Origin: Isoetes taiwanensis
Lineage: Eukaryota > Streptophyta > Lycopodiopsida > Isoetales > Isoetaceae
Direction: 5' to 3'
Assembly (NCBI GenBank): GCA_021234155.1
Contig: JAJEKV010000041.1
Span: 11,482,689-11,546,688 of the forward strand
DNA length: 64,000 nucleotides
The number at the start of each line of letters is the position of its first letter. Within the stretch, counting starts at the first letter, position 1. Shown in pieces: positions 44,397-55,797 of this stretch. Under the pieces are notes generated by a model. That model saw nothing but the letters and a program-made list of their open reading frames with translations. It had not been told where the DNA came from and did no database searches. The position numbers were made by a program, and so were the translations under genes.

Positions 44397-45690
44397 TGGT
44401 ATTCTATGGACAAAAAACAATATAATTTCTAGTGTAATGTTTGGTAATAGAAGAGGTTCGACATTAGCAGGCATGAAGTGTTCAAACTCAATTTCAGAGT
44501 AAGTCAGCTTCATATTATTTTTGCATCTAAAAAAAATCCAACTACTTACATATACATTGCTTTCTTAATAAGGAGGGTGGTTCAGACTCTGTCCCTTTAT
44601 GGGCCTTCTGAACTATGCTGTTTTATGCTTGACCTTGCCAAGCCAATGCCATTCCTGTAGGAAAATTTCCTAGTCTAACAAACTACATATCCTTATTATG
44701 CGAACCCTTTGACTACCAATGTTTTAGTTCCACATTCACATTTCAATTTGTCACCTTTTTTCATAGGGAAGCTTGTGATAATTCTAATGCGCAATCTACA
44801 TTCATCAAACATATTCTAGACCACCATGTGGTAAGTTTGATGTTGCTACCTAATCATGGTGTTCAATGGTTATCTGTAGTCTTGTCTCTACTGTCTCCCT
44901 TCATTTGTAAAGTTCTGTTCTTATTTTGATTTATTTTATTCTTACTTCATATATTACTAGTAACAAGTGCAGACGTTGCCGGGCATAAATATGATTCTAT
45001 TGTAGGAATTGAACCTTGATTCCTTGCATCTGGAGTTTTACCCAGCATTGTCTGGCTTTGGCAGCAAAGTCTTACATTGGCGTTGGTATATGAGGATCGG
45101 AAGGAGATGGAGCGACATCAGTTTAACTTCCATACTACAATAGTTGTCTTCAAAACTCCAATGTATAATTGTTTGGTTATAGAGGACAATCACAATCCCC
45201 TTTCAGACATGGTGTTGCATGATCCGTAGACTACTATGTGCAAGGCTTGTGTAAATGATAATAAGGTTCTATTACGCCTTCGGGAAAGGAATATAAGTGA
45301 TAGCATTTTTTGCACAACTATATGATAAGCAACCCAAGGTAGAAATAATAGTGACATGTTAAAAATGTTAATTATCCTCCAAATTTGTGCTGGGGAGCTA
45401 TGCAATCTGCATTTGAGGGGTGGCAAAAAAAACCCATATACAGATTTTTAAGAAGCCAATTTTGATCCCTTCTAAATAAAATTTATTTAGACTATTGCCC
45501 AAAGCCCTAAAAAAAGGACCTCTCTAAAAGACGGTGAACCCCCGTTCTGTACAAGAAAAAATAACGTGCGCATGGTTAATACACTTTTATTGCAACCAAG
45601 TGCAACTATAATGTTTTTTTACCAAATCAATCTTCTAATCTTAAATGGTCAAGAGATGGGATCAAACTTTTATATGCATATTACATCTAG
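44397..45690. other. AT-rich intergenic DNA, nothing recognised
   Basis: There is no coding match and no clear repeat. The stretch ends at the LINE poly(A) tail. Confidence 0.4.
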
Positions 45691-46870
45691 TTTTTTTTTT
45701 TTTTTTTTTTTTTTTGAAGGCACGGTGGTTTTTATAATTCATCTAAAAAAGATACATAAGGAAAAAAAGGTGAATAAATCACCTGGAGGTATCTACAGAG
45801 AACATACCTCCATTGCTGCTTATAATATATCATTGGCAGCATAACACAAAAACAGAACTTAGTAGAAACTGTTTTTAAATCAAAATTTTGGCAGTTTATC
45901 AAAAAAGAAGACTGTCATGCTATTTTAGTTATCTGCTTCCATCAGATCCTGCATTGTTAGATCTACAACTGCAGTGTTGCCAAAGATGCACAAAGCATCA
46001 GATCCAGCTGCTTAATAGAGAAGGATGTAAAATCCAGGAGAAGTAGAATGTGGGCCTCCCTTCTCTGCTGCCACTTGTGAAACAATCGAGTAAAATAAGG
46101 CTTAAGATTGTTGAACAGCCATACTTCCCTCCTCTTCAACATTTTTTGTAGTGCCATTGCATGCACCACTTCCTGCTTCAACATGATCATAGTGTCTGCA
46201 ACCTCTCCTCTGGATAATCTGTCTTGACCCCATCTGGATGGGGCTCCAGCATCAATCAGTCTTTTCATTTGTTCTGTGAAGCAAACCATTGGCATCGGTT
46301 AGTAATAAGAAGAAAAAATTAAAATTTCCATTGAACTTTCCATTTCTGTTCCATTCTTTATCATAGCTCTTTCCCTTAGCCATCCTATGTGCCATAGCTG
46401 AATCTGTGATTGTCTGCAGCAGGCAGACTTTGAGCCAGGTAAGGTTTGGTTGTTTTTTTTCTATAGCTACCCTGTTTTTGTGTTTCCATATGCACCAGCA
46501 ACACATAGCTCTAGTAGTTAGCACAATCTTCGAATCAGCTTCTAGGAAGTGTCTCAGGTCACCCAAGGATCCTTTTTTTTCTTGTGAAGTCCAGGTCCAG
46601 AACTCCTGAAGCCAAGGGCACTGGAAATCATGGTTGGATGTTTCCTTCTCTCCACATCCAAGAGGGCACACCATTTGAATATTCTGATCATATTTTGCCA
46701 CAGATTTGGTGGAGATTTTACTGTGATAGTGCCAATTACAAGCTCAGATTATGGCAGATATGGCTCCCTTTTCAGGTTCTTGTTTGGCCTTATATCCACA
46801 AATCGACCTTCCTAAATCCATTTTGGCCACTTCCCAGGCCAATCCGACCTGCTGCAAAACAATTTCAAAT
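45691..46870 (-). mobile_element. LINE 3' end with poly(A) tail and zf-RVT domain
   Basis: A run of 25 T at 45691-45715 is the poly(A) tail of a minus-strand element. Upstream on that strand, the frame at 46252-46701 reads MVCPLGCGEKETSNHDFQC then PWLQEFW, the Cys/His motif of the zf-RVT domain at the C-terminus of plant L1 ORF2 proteins, followed by an AMCCWCIWKHKNRVAIE segment typical of the same tail. Broken frames to about 46870 continue upstream zf-RVT coding. The 5' part is missing, as is usual for truncated LINE insertions. Confidence 0.88.
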
Positions 46871-48344
46871 TTTACCATCTGTGCCTCAATACAGGTTCTG
46901 CTTTATCATAGTATTCTTTAATTGTAAGATCTCAAACCTTTATCCTTTTAAACATCCTTTACATTGTTTATTCTTTAGTTTGCCTCTGGTGGCTCATCCA
47001 TCCTTCACCTACTCTTTACACGAATAAATCCTTCAGCTTCAATAATATTATAACACAAAATTGTTTTTCTATTAAATATTACTTACAATTTACATCCTTT
47101 TAGCCTCACAATTATATCTTGGACTAGGTTACATCTAACCATTCTAGCATCCGCGTTGTAAGCTATAAACCACCCACCTAGTTAAGCTGTCTCTGCAATT
47201 GTCCTGCTCACTTTCCAAGACTCCTTCACAGAAAACTCCTCCTCAGAAGGTTTGCCTCCAGAGAAAAAACCTCAATTCCTCTACAATTTAGCATATATAG
47301 ACTTCATGTATAAACATCATATACATACCATGTATGTATTTTTCCAACTCCAGTTTTTTAGCTGCTAAAAGTGTTAGTTGCACACAATAAAGAATAAAAT
47401 ATCAGGTGCAACGAGACAACCAAAGCTAAATTTCCCTTGCTTCCGAAGGTAAAATAAAAACCCTAATTGCAAGTTGCACATTGGAGCAGGATAATAAATG
47501 GGAGGGTTGTCATTTTAAGTTTCAAGTTGAGGCGAGTATTAGCAAGTCTCATGCCCACAACGCTATGTGAATTTAGTTGAGAAATCTATCAAATGTTGGG
47601 CATTAAAGTGGCTCTAACTTTACATGTTTGGAACTAAAGCGATTTCTCTTCGCGGGGCATTAGCAAGCCTCACCTATATGAATTGAGGAATTTATCAGAC
47701 ATTAGGCATTAAAGTGGCTCCAACTGCACATGTTTGGAACTAACGAAATGTTGCCCGTGATAAATTTCTTGTAAATGATAGGTTGGTTCTCTCCTAGAAT
47801 GTAAAACAAAAAGGAAAGTTTTTCAAGATTATACTCAGCAATATAAGATGGTTGAGAGCAATGTAAGACAAAAAAAGAAAGTTTTTCACGATCATACTTA
47901 GCAATATAAGATGGTTAAGGGTAGGACACAAGGAAACAATTGCTGCAAGACCAACAATATAAGATGGTTGGGTAGGATGTGATCTTGAAGTGAATGTTGC
48001 CAATGTGGCATCAAAAATTGCTTGTCCTCCACCCCTTCTTTTGGCAGCTATAGGATTGAAAATGTAATTCATTTTTTAGTGGAAAAAATGCTTAGCATGT
48101 TACCATCATCGCCAGGTTGTATCAGTTTTGCCAAGGTAGATCGTACTGGGACTCTTTATACTCTTAGAAAATTGACGGAAATATGACGATAATTTGCTTC
48201 GATCCAGTTATTTATCTTATATTATAATGTTATAGCGTAAGTATGTCATGAATGAAACCCTAATTTGGATGGTTGAGATCATCCGATTGCACTCGGAGGT
48301 CGAGATTTATCGCACGACTTCCCTCCACCATGATTGGCCATGCT
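46871..48344. other. Intergenic DNA, nothing recognised
   Basis: There are no coding matches. Two short direct repeats (around 47545-47640 and 47655-47740: CATTAAAGTGGCTC and GAACTAA words) and another at 47810-47960 (CAATATAAGATGGTTG) are present. Their function is unknown. Confidence 0.4.
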
Positions 48345-49160
48345 CTAATGTCTGAAGAGGAAAGGGAAAAGGAAAAGGGAGGAGAAAATGGCAAAGTGAA
48401 AGGCAAAAAGGCACGGGTAAAAGGGAAAGAAAGAAAGGAAAAAAGGAAAGCGAAAAGAGCACGAAAAAAGGGAAAGGAAAATAAAGAAAAAAAGGACACT
48501 ATGAAAAGGAGAAGATGGAAAGGATGAGGATAGGAGTAAAAGGGAAGTTGAAAAGGGGATGAGGAAAAGGGTAGAGAAAGGAAGGAAAAGGAAAGAAACG
48601 AGAAAGGGGAAAGGAAAAGGTAAAAAGAAAGGGGGGAGGAGGAGGGAGTGAAAAGGAACTTTGGGAAAGAGGAAGAGTAAAAAAGGTGGGGAAAGGAGGA
48701 AAAGGGAGGAGATAAAGGCAAAAGTGAAAGGCAAAAAAAGCACGGATAAAAGGAAAAGGAAATAGAAAATAGCACAAAAAAGAAAGGAAAAGTAAGAGAG
48801 AAAATAAAGGAAAAAATGACACTATGAAAAAGGAGAAGAGGGAAAGGGTGAGGACAGGAGTAAAAGGGGAAGGGAAAAGGGGATGAGGAAAAGGGTAGAG
48901 AAGGGAAGGAAAAAGGAAAAAGGGAAAAGGAAAGGAAAATGGAAAGGGAAAAAAGGAGAGGAGGAGGGGGCGAAAAGTGGCAGTGGGGAAAGGGGAGAGA
49001 AAAAAGGTGGGGAAAGGAGAAAAAAGGAAGGGAAAAAAGACCAAAAAAAAAAAAGGAAAGAGAAAAAGGAGGAGAGAAGGGATGGAAAGGGTAAAAGGAA
49101 AAAGCGAGGGGAGGGGCAAAAGGGAAAAAGGGCATGGGGAAAAGAGGAAGAGAAAATAAG
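48345..49160 (+). repeat. Polypurine tract 1 (about 0.8 kb)
   Basis: The plus strand is almost entirely A and G, built from loose GGGAAAGG/AAAAAGG units with rare C or T. Long minus-strand frames here are only Phe/Ser/Pro/Leu low complexity. Such mirror-rich purine strands can form triplex (H-DNA) structures. The units are degenerate rather than a fixed-length satellite. Confidence 0.9.
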
Positions 49161-49686
49161 CATTAGGGTTTTTTTGAGATTAAAAAAGGGCCTTCAAAAC
49201 ATGCCAACTAAGCCAAATGAAGATAAATGAACTACTAATCGAAATCGAGTCGACGGGTCCGGTCAAGCAAATTGTTATAACTAACTCAGTGTATCACATT
49301 TTCTAGCATAACTGTTGATAGAAAAGTCCAAATGAGCTCTCGTTTAGTGCAATAGATAGATCTCGTTGAGATCTTTCCAACCTTAGATGCTTTGCATATA
49401 TTTTGACCACTTATGATTGTCAAAACTCCAAAAAATATGGTTTTTATCACTTTTTACTATTCTACGGAAACCACCCAAGGTTGGAAAGATCTCAATGAGA
49501 TCTATCTATTGCACCAAACAAGAGCTCATTTGGACTTTTCTATCAACACTTATGCTAGAAAATGTGATCTAGTGAGTTAGTTATAATTGTTTTGCTGACT
49601 GGATTACCAGTTCTGTTTTCTGATTGGTAGTTCATATAGCTTAGTCAGCAATTCTTAGAAGGCCCTTTTATGATCTCAAAAAATTC
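49161..49686. mobile_element. Foldback element with about 220-bp inverted arms
   Basis: Arms at about 49166-49386 and 49476-49686 are inverted copies; examples are TTTTTTGAGAT with AAAAGGGCCTTC, AGAAAAGTCCAAATGAGCTC, and AGATCTTTCCAACCTT near the centre, around a spacer of about 90 bp. It sits exactly between the two polypurine tracts, so it probably inserted into one original tract. No coding and no certain target duplication. Confidence 0.82.
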
Positions 49687-50930
49687 CTATGAGAGAAGCG
49701 AAAAAAAGGAAGAGAAAGGAGGGAGGAAAGGGGAAAGGGAAAAAGAAAAAAGAAAAGAACAAATGAGGGAGGAAAGGGAAAGAAAAAGACTACGAGAAAA
49801 AGGGAAGAGGGAAAGGGTGGGCAAAGGGAAGGAATAAATGGCACTATAAAAAGGGGAAGAGAAATAAAGGGAAGGGAAAAAAAGATATGAGAAAAAGAAA
49901 GGGAAAAAAGAAATAAAAAGGAGGCGGGAGAGAGAAAAATAGAAGGGAAAAAGGGCACGAAAAAAAGCGGAATAGAGAAGGGGTCGGGAGAGGAGGAAAA
50001 GGGAAGGAAAAAGGGGGAAGGGGAAAGGGGAAGGGGGAAGGGGGAAAGGAAGAGAAGGGGATGGAATGGGAGAAAAGGAAAATAAAATAAGGTAAAATAA
50101 AAAAGGGAATGTGAAAAGGGAGGGATAGAAAAAGGAAAAGCAAGGAGGTTGAAAATGGAAAAAGCAAGCGTGAAAAAAAAGTGGAAGCAAATGGAAAAAG
50201 GCAAAAGGAAAAAGCGGGGAGGTAAAATGGAAAAATAGAAAGGGAGGTGAATAAAAAGGAAGAGCAAAATAGAAAAAAAAAAAAAGGAAAAAAAAAGAAA
50301 AAAGGAGGGGGAGAGAAAAAGGTGAAGAAAGGGGGAAAAGAGGAGCGAAAAAAAAGAGCATGAAAAAAAGAAGAAAAGGGACATGGCAAAAAGGGAAGGA
50401 GGAAAAGGGTGAGGAAAGGGAAAAACCGAAGGAAAAATGGACATGAAAAAGGGAAAGGAAAGAGAGAAAGAAAAAGGAGGGGGAAAAGGAAGGAAAAGGG
50501 CACTAGAAAAAAAAGGATCAAGGGCTAGGCAAAAAAAAGGAAAAGGGAAGGAAAAAAGGGGAAAAAGAAAAGGTGGGGAGAAGGAAAAAGGAAAAGGGGA
50601 AGGGAAGCGGAAAGAAGGGCACGAGGAAAAGGGGAAAGAGGAATGGGAAAAGAGAGGGGGGGGGCACAAGGAAAGGGAAAAGGGGCAACCACAAATTGGA
50701 GAAAAGGGAAGGGAAAAATAGAAAAGGAAAAATGGGGAAGCAGAAACAAAAAAGAGAAAAAGAGGAAATGGAATAATGGAAAGAGAAAAAAGTAAATTGA
50801 AAAATGTAAAAAGGGAAAAGGGGCAAGGGGAAAATAGGAAAAAAAAATAGTAGACAAAGGCAAAATGAAAAAGGAAAACGGAAAAGATAAGGGGAAGTGC
50901 GAAATGTGGTTGAATGCTCTTGATTATCCA
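49687..50930 (+). repeat. Polypurine tract 2 (about 1.2 kb)
   Basis: The same composition as tract 1, with runs such as GGGGAAGGGGAAAGGGGAAG near 50010-50050 and an A-rich part near 50270-50310. It fades out by about 50930. Frames up to 333 residues on the minus strand are compositional artefacts. Confidence 0.9.
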
Positions 50931-51011
50931 ATTTTAAAAACAAGAATCCATTTAACAATTGCTCCAGTATGTCATTCACAGTATGCCCAGCAACGCTAAG
51001 CACCTTAACTA

Positions 51012-51870
51012 GTTACTGTATAAATTCATACTTCATCCATTTTGTCAAGTCAAATCCAAGAAAAGGCAAAAGGGAAAACACAAAAACGGAGAATAGTTCA
51101 TTTTTTGCAACAAATAATTATGTGTCTTCGTCGTTACTTTCCAAGCCTGGCCTCACCACTTCAAACAGCCAAATACCTGAGCGATACAAATTGAGGCCAA
51201 AGCTACTGTAAAATTCAATGTTAGGCCTAGAACTACATGTCAGTAAGTATGCCAACGAAAGCCGCTTTAAAAGAGCTTGATTAAACTTAAAACCCAATGT
51301 TAAAACTAAGTACATGTCAGTTGATCCTCACTTCTGTCCAGCAGCTCCCTAACTGAAAGGGTTCTAAGCAAGAAAATCTGATTCAACGGTCGAAAACAAT
51401 CACCCCCAATTTTCTGGTGGAATGGATGCAGGATCAAGTTTCCAGCACTCTTTTGGGAGGTTAGGTGCCTTGTCACCTTTCAAAAGGTGGGCAGGGACCA
51501 TATGAGAAAATCTAAATATTTCTTCGAAAGGAAGATGCTTTACAGGCCCATTCATCGTAGCCACAGATTTTTTGAATAGAGATATAGTCTAGACCCTTTT
51601 GCTCGGAAAACCCAGTGACAATTACCACCATTTCATACTTGTGTTGTTTTTTGCGCACTAACTGACTGACTGTATACACTAATTATTTGACAATAATAAC
51701 AAGACATTCCATCACGCTCTTCATAATTAGCCCATATTTGGCCTTTTGCATCAAAATTATGAAAATCTGCATCAGGAACGGACAAGTGCTCCTCTGAGGC
51801 CTCGTCTTCATCGCCATCGCGTCGTTATCAGATTCTGACTCGACTTTGAATCTTGAAAATAATAACGTTG
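51012..51870 (-). pseudogene. Partial tandem copy of the DnaJ-DUF3444 gene 3' end
   Basis: 51012-51345 matches the 3' flank of the intact gene (52386-52760), 51405-51640 matches its last coding part (52915-53180, including a GGTGGGCAGGGACCATATGA stretch), and 51660-51860 matches pieces of 53440-53640. Internal segments are missing, so this copy is a deleted remnant. It lies directly downstream of the gene in the same orientation. Confidence 0.85.
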
Positions 51871-52916
51871 ATCAATTCAAGGTCGCAACCTAGTGCTATT
51901 TCTATTTGGAGGTCGTCCTATGAGGAATAATGATACCAGCCTAAAAGTGGAGAGCTTTGAAAGCCGATTTCATTTACACACAAATAGAGTGATTTTTGCA
52001 GCTGGGGCATGAGATTCTTAAACAGACGAGGACATTTGGCTGCCTGTACGGCTATTTTCGACCTCATTTTTTGCGAACCACAAAATAAGTGAAATAACAA
52101 TTGCTTAAAACGAAACAACAGAGACGGGTCTAGGAGAGCTCAACAAATCAAATTATTACTCAAAATCATTGTTCTGGTCTATAATAGGATTTCTTAGGAT
52201 TTAGAAGCCTTGAGAAATGTACCAACATGCAATATTAAAACAATGAACAGGGTTCAACCTCAGAAATGAACATTCAATCGTTTTTGCTTTAACGCATGTA
52301 GGAAAATAAGTTGATAGTCTTGAAACCAGACATAAAATAAGTTGTTTTGGATGCCTAAGATAAACTGTCACAATATAGAGAGTTTATTATTACTGTATGA
52401 ATTCATGGTACAAGCACTTTTATGAAGTCAAATCCAAGAAAAAGCAAAAAAATTCAAAAACAGAGAACAGTTCATTTGTTGCAACAAATTTTGCCTTCCA
52501 AATTTAGGCAAGCCTGGCATCACCACCTCAAATAGCGAAATACCATAACAGTGATACAAATTAAGGCCATGGCTACTCTAAAATCCAAATGTCAAAAACT
52601 ACGTCAGTAAGCATGCCAACAAAAGCCGCTGTAAACTTGATTAAACTTTAAATAAATGTTATAATCAAAGCTAGCACAGATACTAATATCGCTGTTATCA
52701 CAAGGTGCTATCGACATAAGGTTAACTGATAGTTAATCCTCATCCAATCTTACAACCTTTGGCAAGACCTTTAAGGGACAAATGCACTTGGTGGACTCAT
52801 TATCCTCGCTTCTGTCCAGCAGTATGCACAAGTACCCACATTTTGTTACAAATGCAAGAGCTGATCGCTGACCTGAAAAGGTTCTCAGCAAAAAAAAATC
52901 TGATTCAACGGTACCC

Positions 52917-54539
52917 TCAATTTCCTGGTGGAATCGATGCAGGATCAAGTTCCCAGTACCCTTTTGGGAGGTTAGGTGCCTCATCACCTTTCAACTGGTG
53001 GGCAGGGACCATATGAGAAAATCTAAATATTTCTTCGGAAGGAAGATGCTTTACAGGCCCATTCATCTTGTGGAAAATTGATACATAGCCACAGCTTTTT
53101 TGAAGAGAGATATAGTCCAGACCTTTTTGCTCGGAAAACCCAGTCACAATTACCACCATTTCATACTTGTGTTGTTTTTTGCGCACCTGCTTCTTAGAGA
53201 GAGAAGACCAACCAGGCATCCAGTCCCTGTAAAGAGCCCACACTTGTCCTTCTTGTGGGTATATGGTCAGTGATCCTTCCTTTAATTCTATCACGTGAGA
53301 GAATACACAAATTTGATCCATCCGTGCTGTGGATCGGCTAAGGGAAAATTCCCCAAATGGTAGGCAAAAGCCTGCTTTCAGCCACTTCTTCGTTTGTGTT
53401 GTTTCGCAAGACTCTAGCCATTTAATGCGCACTCTGAAGGGCTTGACTGACTGTACACTAATTATTTGACAATAATAACGAGGCATTCCATCATGCTCTT
53501 CATAAGTAGCCCATATTTGGCCTTTTCTATATGATTCTTCCAATCGATCTGCATCAAAATCATGAAAATCTGCATCAGGAATGGACAAGTGCTCCTCTGA
53601 GGCCTCTGAGGATGTGTCATCATCATCATCTTCAGAGGATTTGTCTTCATCTTCAGAGGATGGGTCATCATCTTCACCTTCATCTTCGTCGTCATCATTG
53701 TCAATGTCATCTTCCTTGCTACCTCTGGATCTCTTTGAGCCTGGTTTGGACATTATAGAACTTTCAGGCTTCTCGTTTTGCTTTTGTTCCTCTTCCCTTC
53801 TCCTCTCTTTCATCTTATCACCTGCACTAGAAGCTGTAGCATATCCTGTTGTGCCATGGTTCTGCACTTGTCCATTAGTGTTATGCGATACACCTCCATT
53901 TACAAGCCCATTATTAAGAGGTCCTCCATTGGCCATACCCTTCTGTGAAGAGCTCCAGTGAGAACCAATTTTAGCACTGACATTGGTGTCAGATTGTGTC
54001 CAGTTATGAGTACATTGTCCATCAACACCAGTGTCCCTCGCCACAAAGCCAAGCCTGCATGATGGGCAATGCAACTCACTATTTTCATACTTCCTTGGAA
54101 TGTGATGTGCAATTTTACAACTAGGACATACAGTCCAAAAACTAATTCTTTTCATATCATGCAATGCCCTCTTGCCTTTATCTGACAGGATTTCAAAGGC
54201 TTCTTCAATAAGCTTAAAAGCAGCATCAGCTCCAACAACCTTGTTTCTGTCAGGATTAAGGATAAGAGCAAGTTTGCTGTACTGTTCAGTTATTGTGTTA
54301 TCTTCTGCAGAAGGATCAACCTGCAGAATTGCGTACATGTCCATCTCATCTCCTGAAATTCTCAATTGCTCAGCCAGGTGCACATCCACTACTGCTGCCA
54401 TCTGCTCCATGCCATCAAGATTGGGAACCAAGAATTTTGTTAAGCTCAGGAATTCTTTTGCCCCTGTAAAATCATGCAAGGAAATTGCCTCATCTGCCTT
54501 CCGTTTAGCCCAAAGAGCAAAATCCTTGTTGCTTTCCAT
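52917..54539 (-). CDS. DnaJ-domain protein with zinc ribbon and C-terminal DUF3444
   Basis: A single open frame of 540 residues from the ATG at 54539 (MESNKDFALWAKRKADEA). Domains: N-terminal helical region of this family; J domain from about residue 69 (YAILQVDPSAEDNTI), where the usual HPD motif reads NPD (residues 95-97); zinc ribbon with Cys138, 141, 158 and 161 (CPSC pairs); a Gly/Asn linker; an acidic Asp/Glu/Ser tract; then DUF3444 (FHDFDADRLEESYRKGQIWA through FSHMVPAHQLKG). J proteins stimulate Hsp70; with H replaced by N this function is doubtful. The large plant DUF3444 group is mostly nuclear and poorly characterised. An AG upstream of the ATG (near 54555) suggests a 5' UTR intron. 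One DUF3444 unit is present, against two in many relatives. Confidence 0.93.
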   Translation of the reverse strand: MESNKDFALWAKRKADEAISLHDFTGAKEFLSLTKFLVPNLDGMEQMAAVVDVHLAEQLRISGDEMDMYAILQVDPSAEDNTITEQYSKLALILNPDRNKVVGADAAFKLIEEAFEILSDKGKRALHDMKRISFWTVCPSCKIAHHIPRKYENSELHCPSCRLGFVARDTGVDGQCTHNWTQSDTNVSAKIGSHWSSSQKGMANGGPLNNGLVNGGVSHNTNGQVQNHGTTGYATASSAGDKMKERRREEEQKQNEKPESSIMSKPGSKRSRGSKEDDIDNDDDEDEGEDDDPSSEDEDKSSEDDDDDTSSEASEEHLSIPDADFHDFDADRLEESYRKGQIWATYEEHDGMPRYYCQIISVQSVKPFRVRIKWLESCETTQTKKWLKAGFCLPFGEFSLSRSTARMDQICVFSHVIELKEGSLTIYPQEGQVWALYRDWMPGWSSLSKKQVRKKQHKYEMVVIVTGFSEQKGLDYISLQKSCGYVSIFHKMNGPVKHLPSEEIFRFSHMVPAHQLKGDEAPNLPKGYWELDPASIPPGN

Positions 54540-55043
54540 AGCCACATCAGAACTGGAGAAAACAAAAGCAATGGCAAAAAAATATAAACGATCTTACTTG
54601 TAACTATAACAAACTCAAAAAAACGATTATGGTTCGTTACTTCTAAAGTTAATAACACTTGACAGTAAAGCATTATGACCTAAATAGTAAGATTTCGCAT
54701 CAAGCAGAAATGCGAGTAGGAGCAGAAATGCGAGTAGAAAAGTGCCAGAAATGAGAACTGGAACGAACCTGGATTAAGAAGGTTGAAATACGGGTGTACA
54801 AACGGAACCTAAGAAAGATCGGAGAACTTATATCCATAGCCAACAAAACCTCGGGTTTAGGGTTTCATTCGATGGTTCAGAACTTCACAGGTTGAGAATG
54901 CATTATCGTTGGCATAACTGACATAGGCTGTGTTCACATGACGCTATTGTTGGCGTTTTCTGATGTGGCTCGATGCTAGTATGACATGGCAGGGGCAAAA
55001 GTTTTTCTCACGGCGTCACAGCCATTAGAGAATGGACTTTTTT
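54540..55043. other. 5' UTR and promoter region of the DnaJ gene
   Basis: The minus-strand region upstream of 54539 holds the probable 5' UTR intron and promoter. There is no coding match. Confidence 0.4.
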
Positions 55044-55065
55044 GGGTTGCCCCTAGGGGCAACCC
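55044..55065. repeat. 22-bp perfect palindrome
   Basis: GGGTTGCCCCTAG and its mirror half GGGGCAACCC form one perfect 22-bp palindrome. On the minus strand it is followed, after a short A-rich spacer, by CTAA then T, as at Helitron 3' ends, with an A host base on the other side. Confidence 0.7.
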
Positions 55066-55085
55066 TTGTTTATGTGGGTTTCTGG

Positions 55086-55123
55086 CATATTCTAGGTATA
55101 TGCTAGAATATACCTAGGATATG
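55086..55123. repeat. 38-bp hairpin
   Basis: CATATTCTAGGTATAT pairs with ATATACCTAGGATATG across a 6-bp loop. It lies 20 bp beyond the perfect palindrome. Confidence 0.75.
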
Positions 55124-55329
55124 CTGGTGACTGCTCTAAACTTATTGTTCACTGTAAACTGGCGGTCACCTGCGTTCTTGATTGCGGATGTTTGAACCGG
55201 CTAACTGGCACGCCAAGAAGCTCCAATCTTGCATTCCTTATTTCTGTGTGTGCCACAGGCTGACCTGGGATGCCGAGTGCGTGCATGTGATTTTGCATCG
55301 AGTAGCTTTGAGGCTTAACTGGTGATCAT

Positions 55330-55601
55330 TGTTCCCATCTCACTCACTGGGTTTTACAAAAAACTGGAGGCTAATTATGCTCTTATACAGCCTTCAAAGT
55401 TTCTAGAGCTTTGTACTTCAAGGAAACGGAATAAGCTGGAGGTTATTGAGTGCGACTTAGAGGACATGGATGGCATTGAAGGGGCAATAGGAAATGCAGG
55501 CATAGTAGTCTATGCAATCGGGGCAAGTGAAAAGGAGGTGTTGCATGTGACAGGACCATATCGCATTGACTATAAAGCAACCAAAAACTTGATCGAGGAA
55601 G
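55330..55601 (+). pseudogene. TIC62-like NAD(P)-binding exon fragment
   Basis: The reading LEVIECDLEDMDGIEGAIGN, then AGIVVYAIGASEKEV and TGPYRIDYKATKNLIEE matches the Rossmann-type region of TIC62-like proteins of the chloroplast envelope. A GT donor follows at 55602 (G|GTAAGA). No other TIC62 exons are found, and the fragment is next to pieces of an unrelated gene, so it is taken as a captured or duplicated fragment. Confidence 0.75.
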
Positions 55602-55797
55602 GTAAGAAGCTTATATCTTTTATAGAAAGTTTGGACTAGGATAATGCAAAGATTGTGCTTCTCATCACTGGTCCTCTGTAGACCAGTGATGATCATTCAG
55701 GAACATAGGTTAAAATGGAACTGGTATTTTGTAGAGCATATACTTATGTTTCTGCATCTAAAGAAAGTTCTAAGACAGAAATTGTTTTGATAGAAGA

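Noticed and set aside
48260-50669. Open frames of 200-333 codons on the minus strand
   Set aside because: They are Phe/Ser/Pro/Leu repeats that follow from the polypurine composition; overlapping frames are all equally open.
52917-54545. Start of the DnaJ protein two codons further upstream
   Set aside because: That codon is GTG; the ATG at 54539 is the natural plant start.
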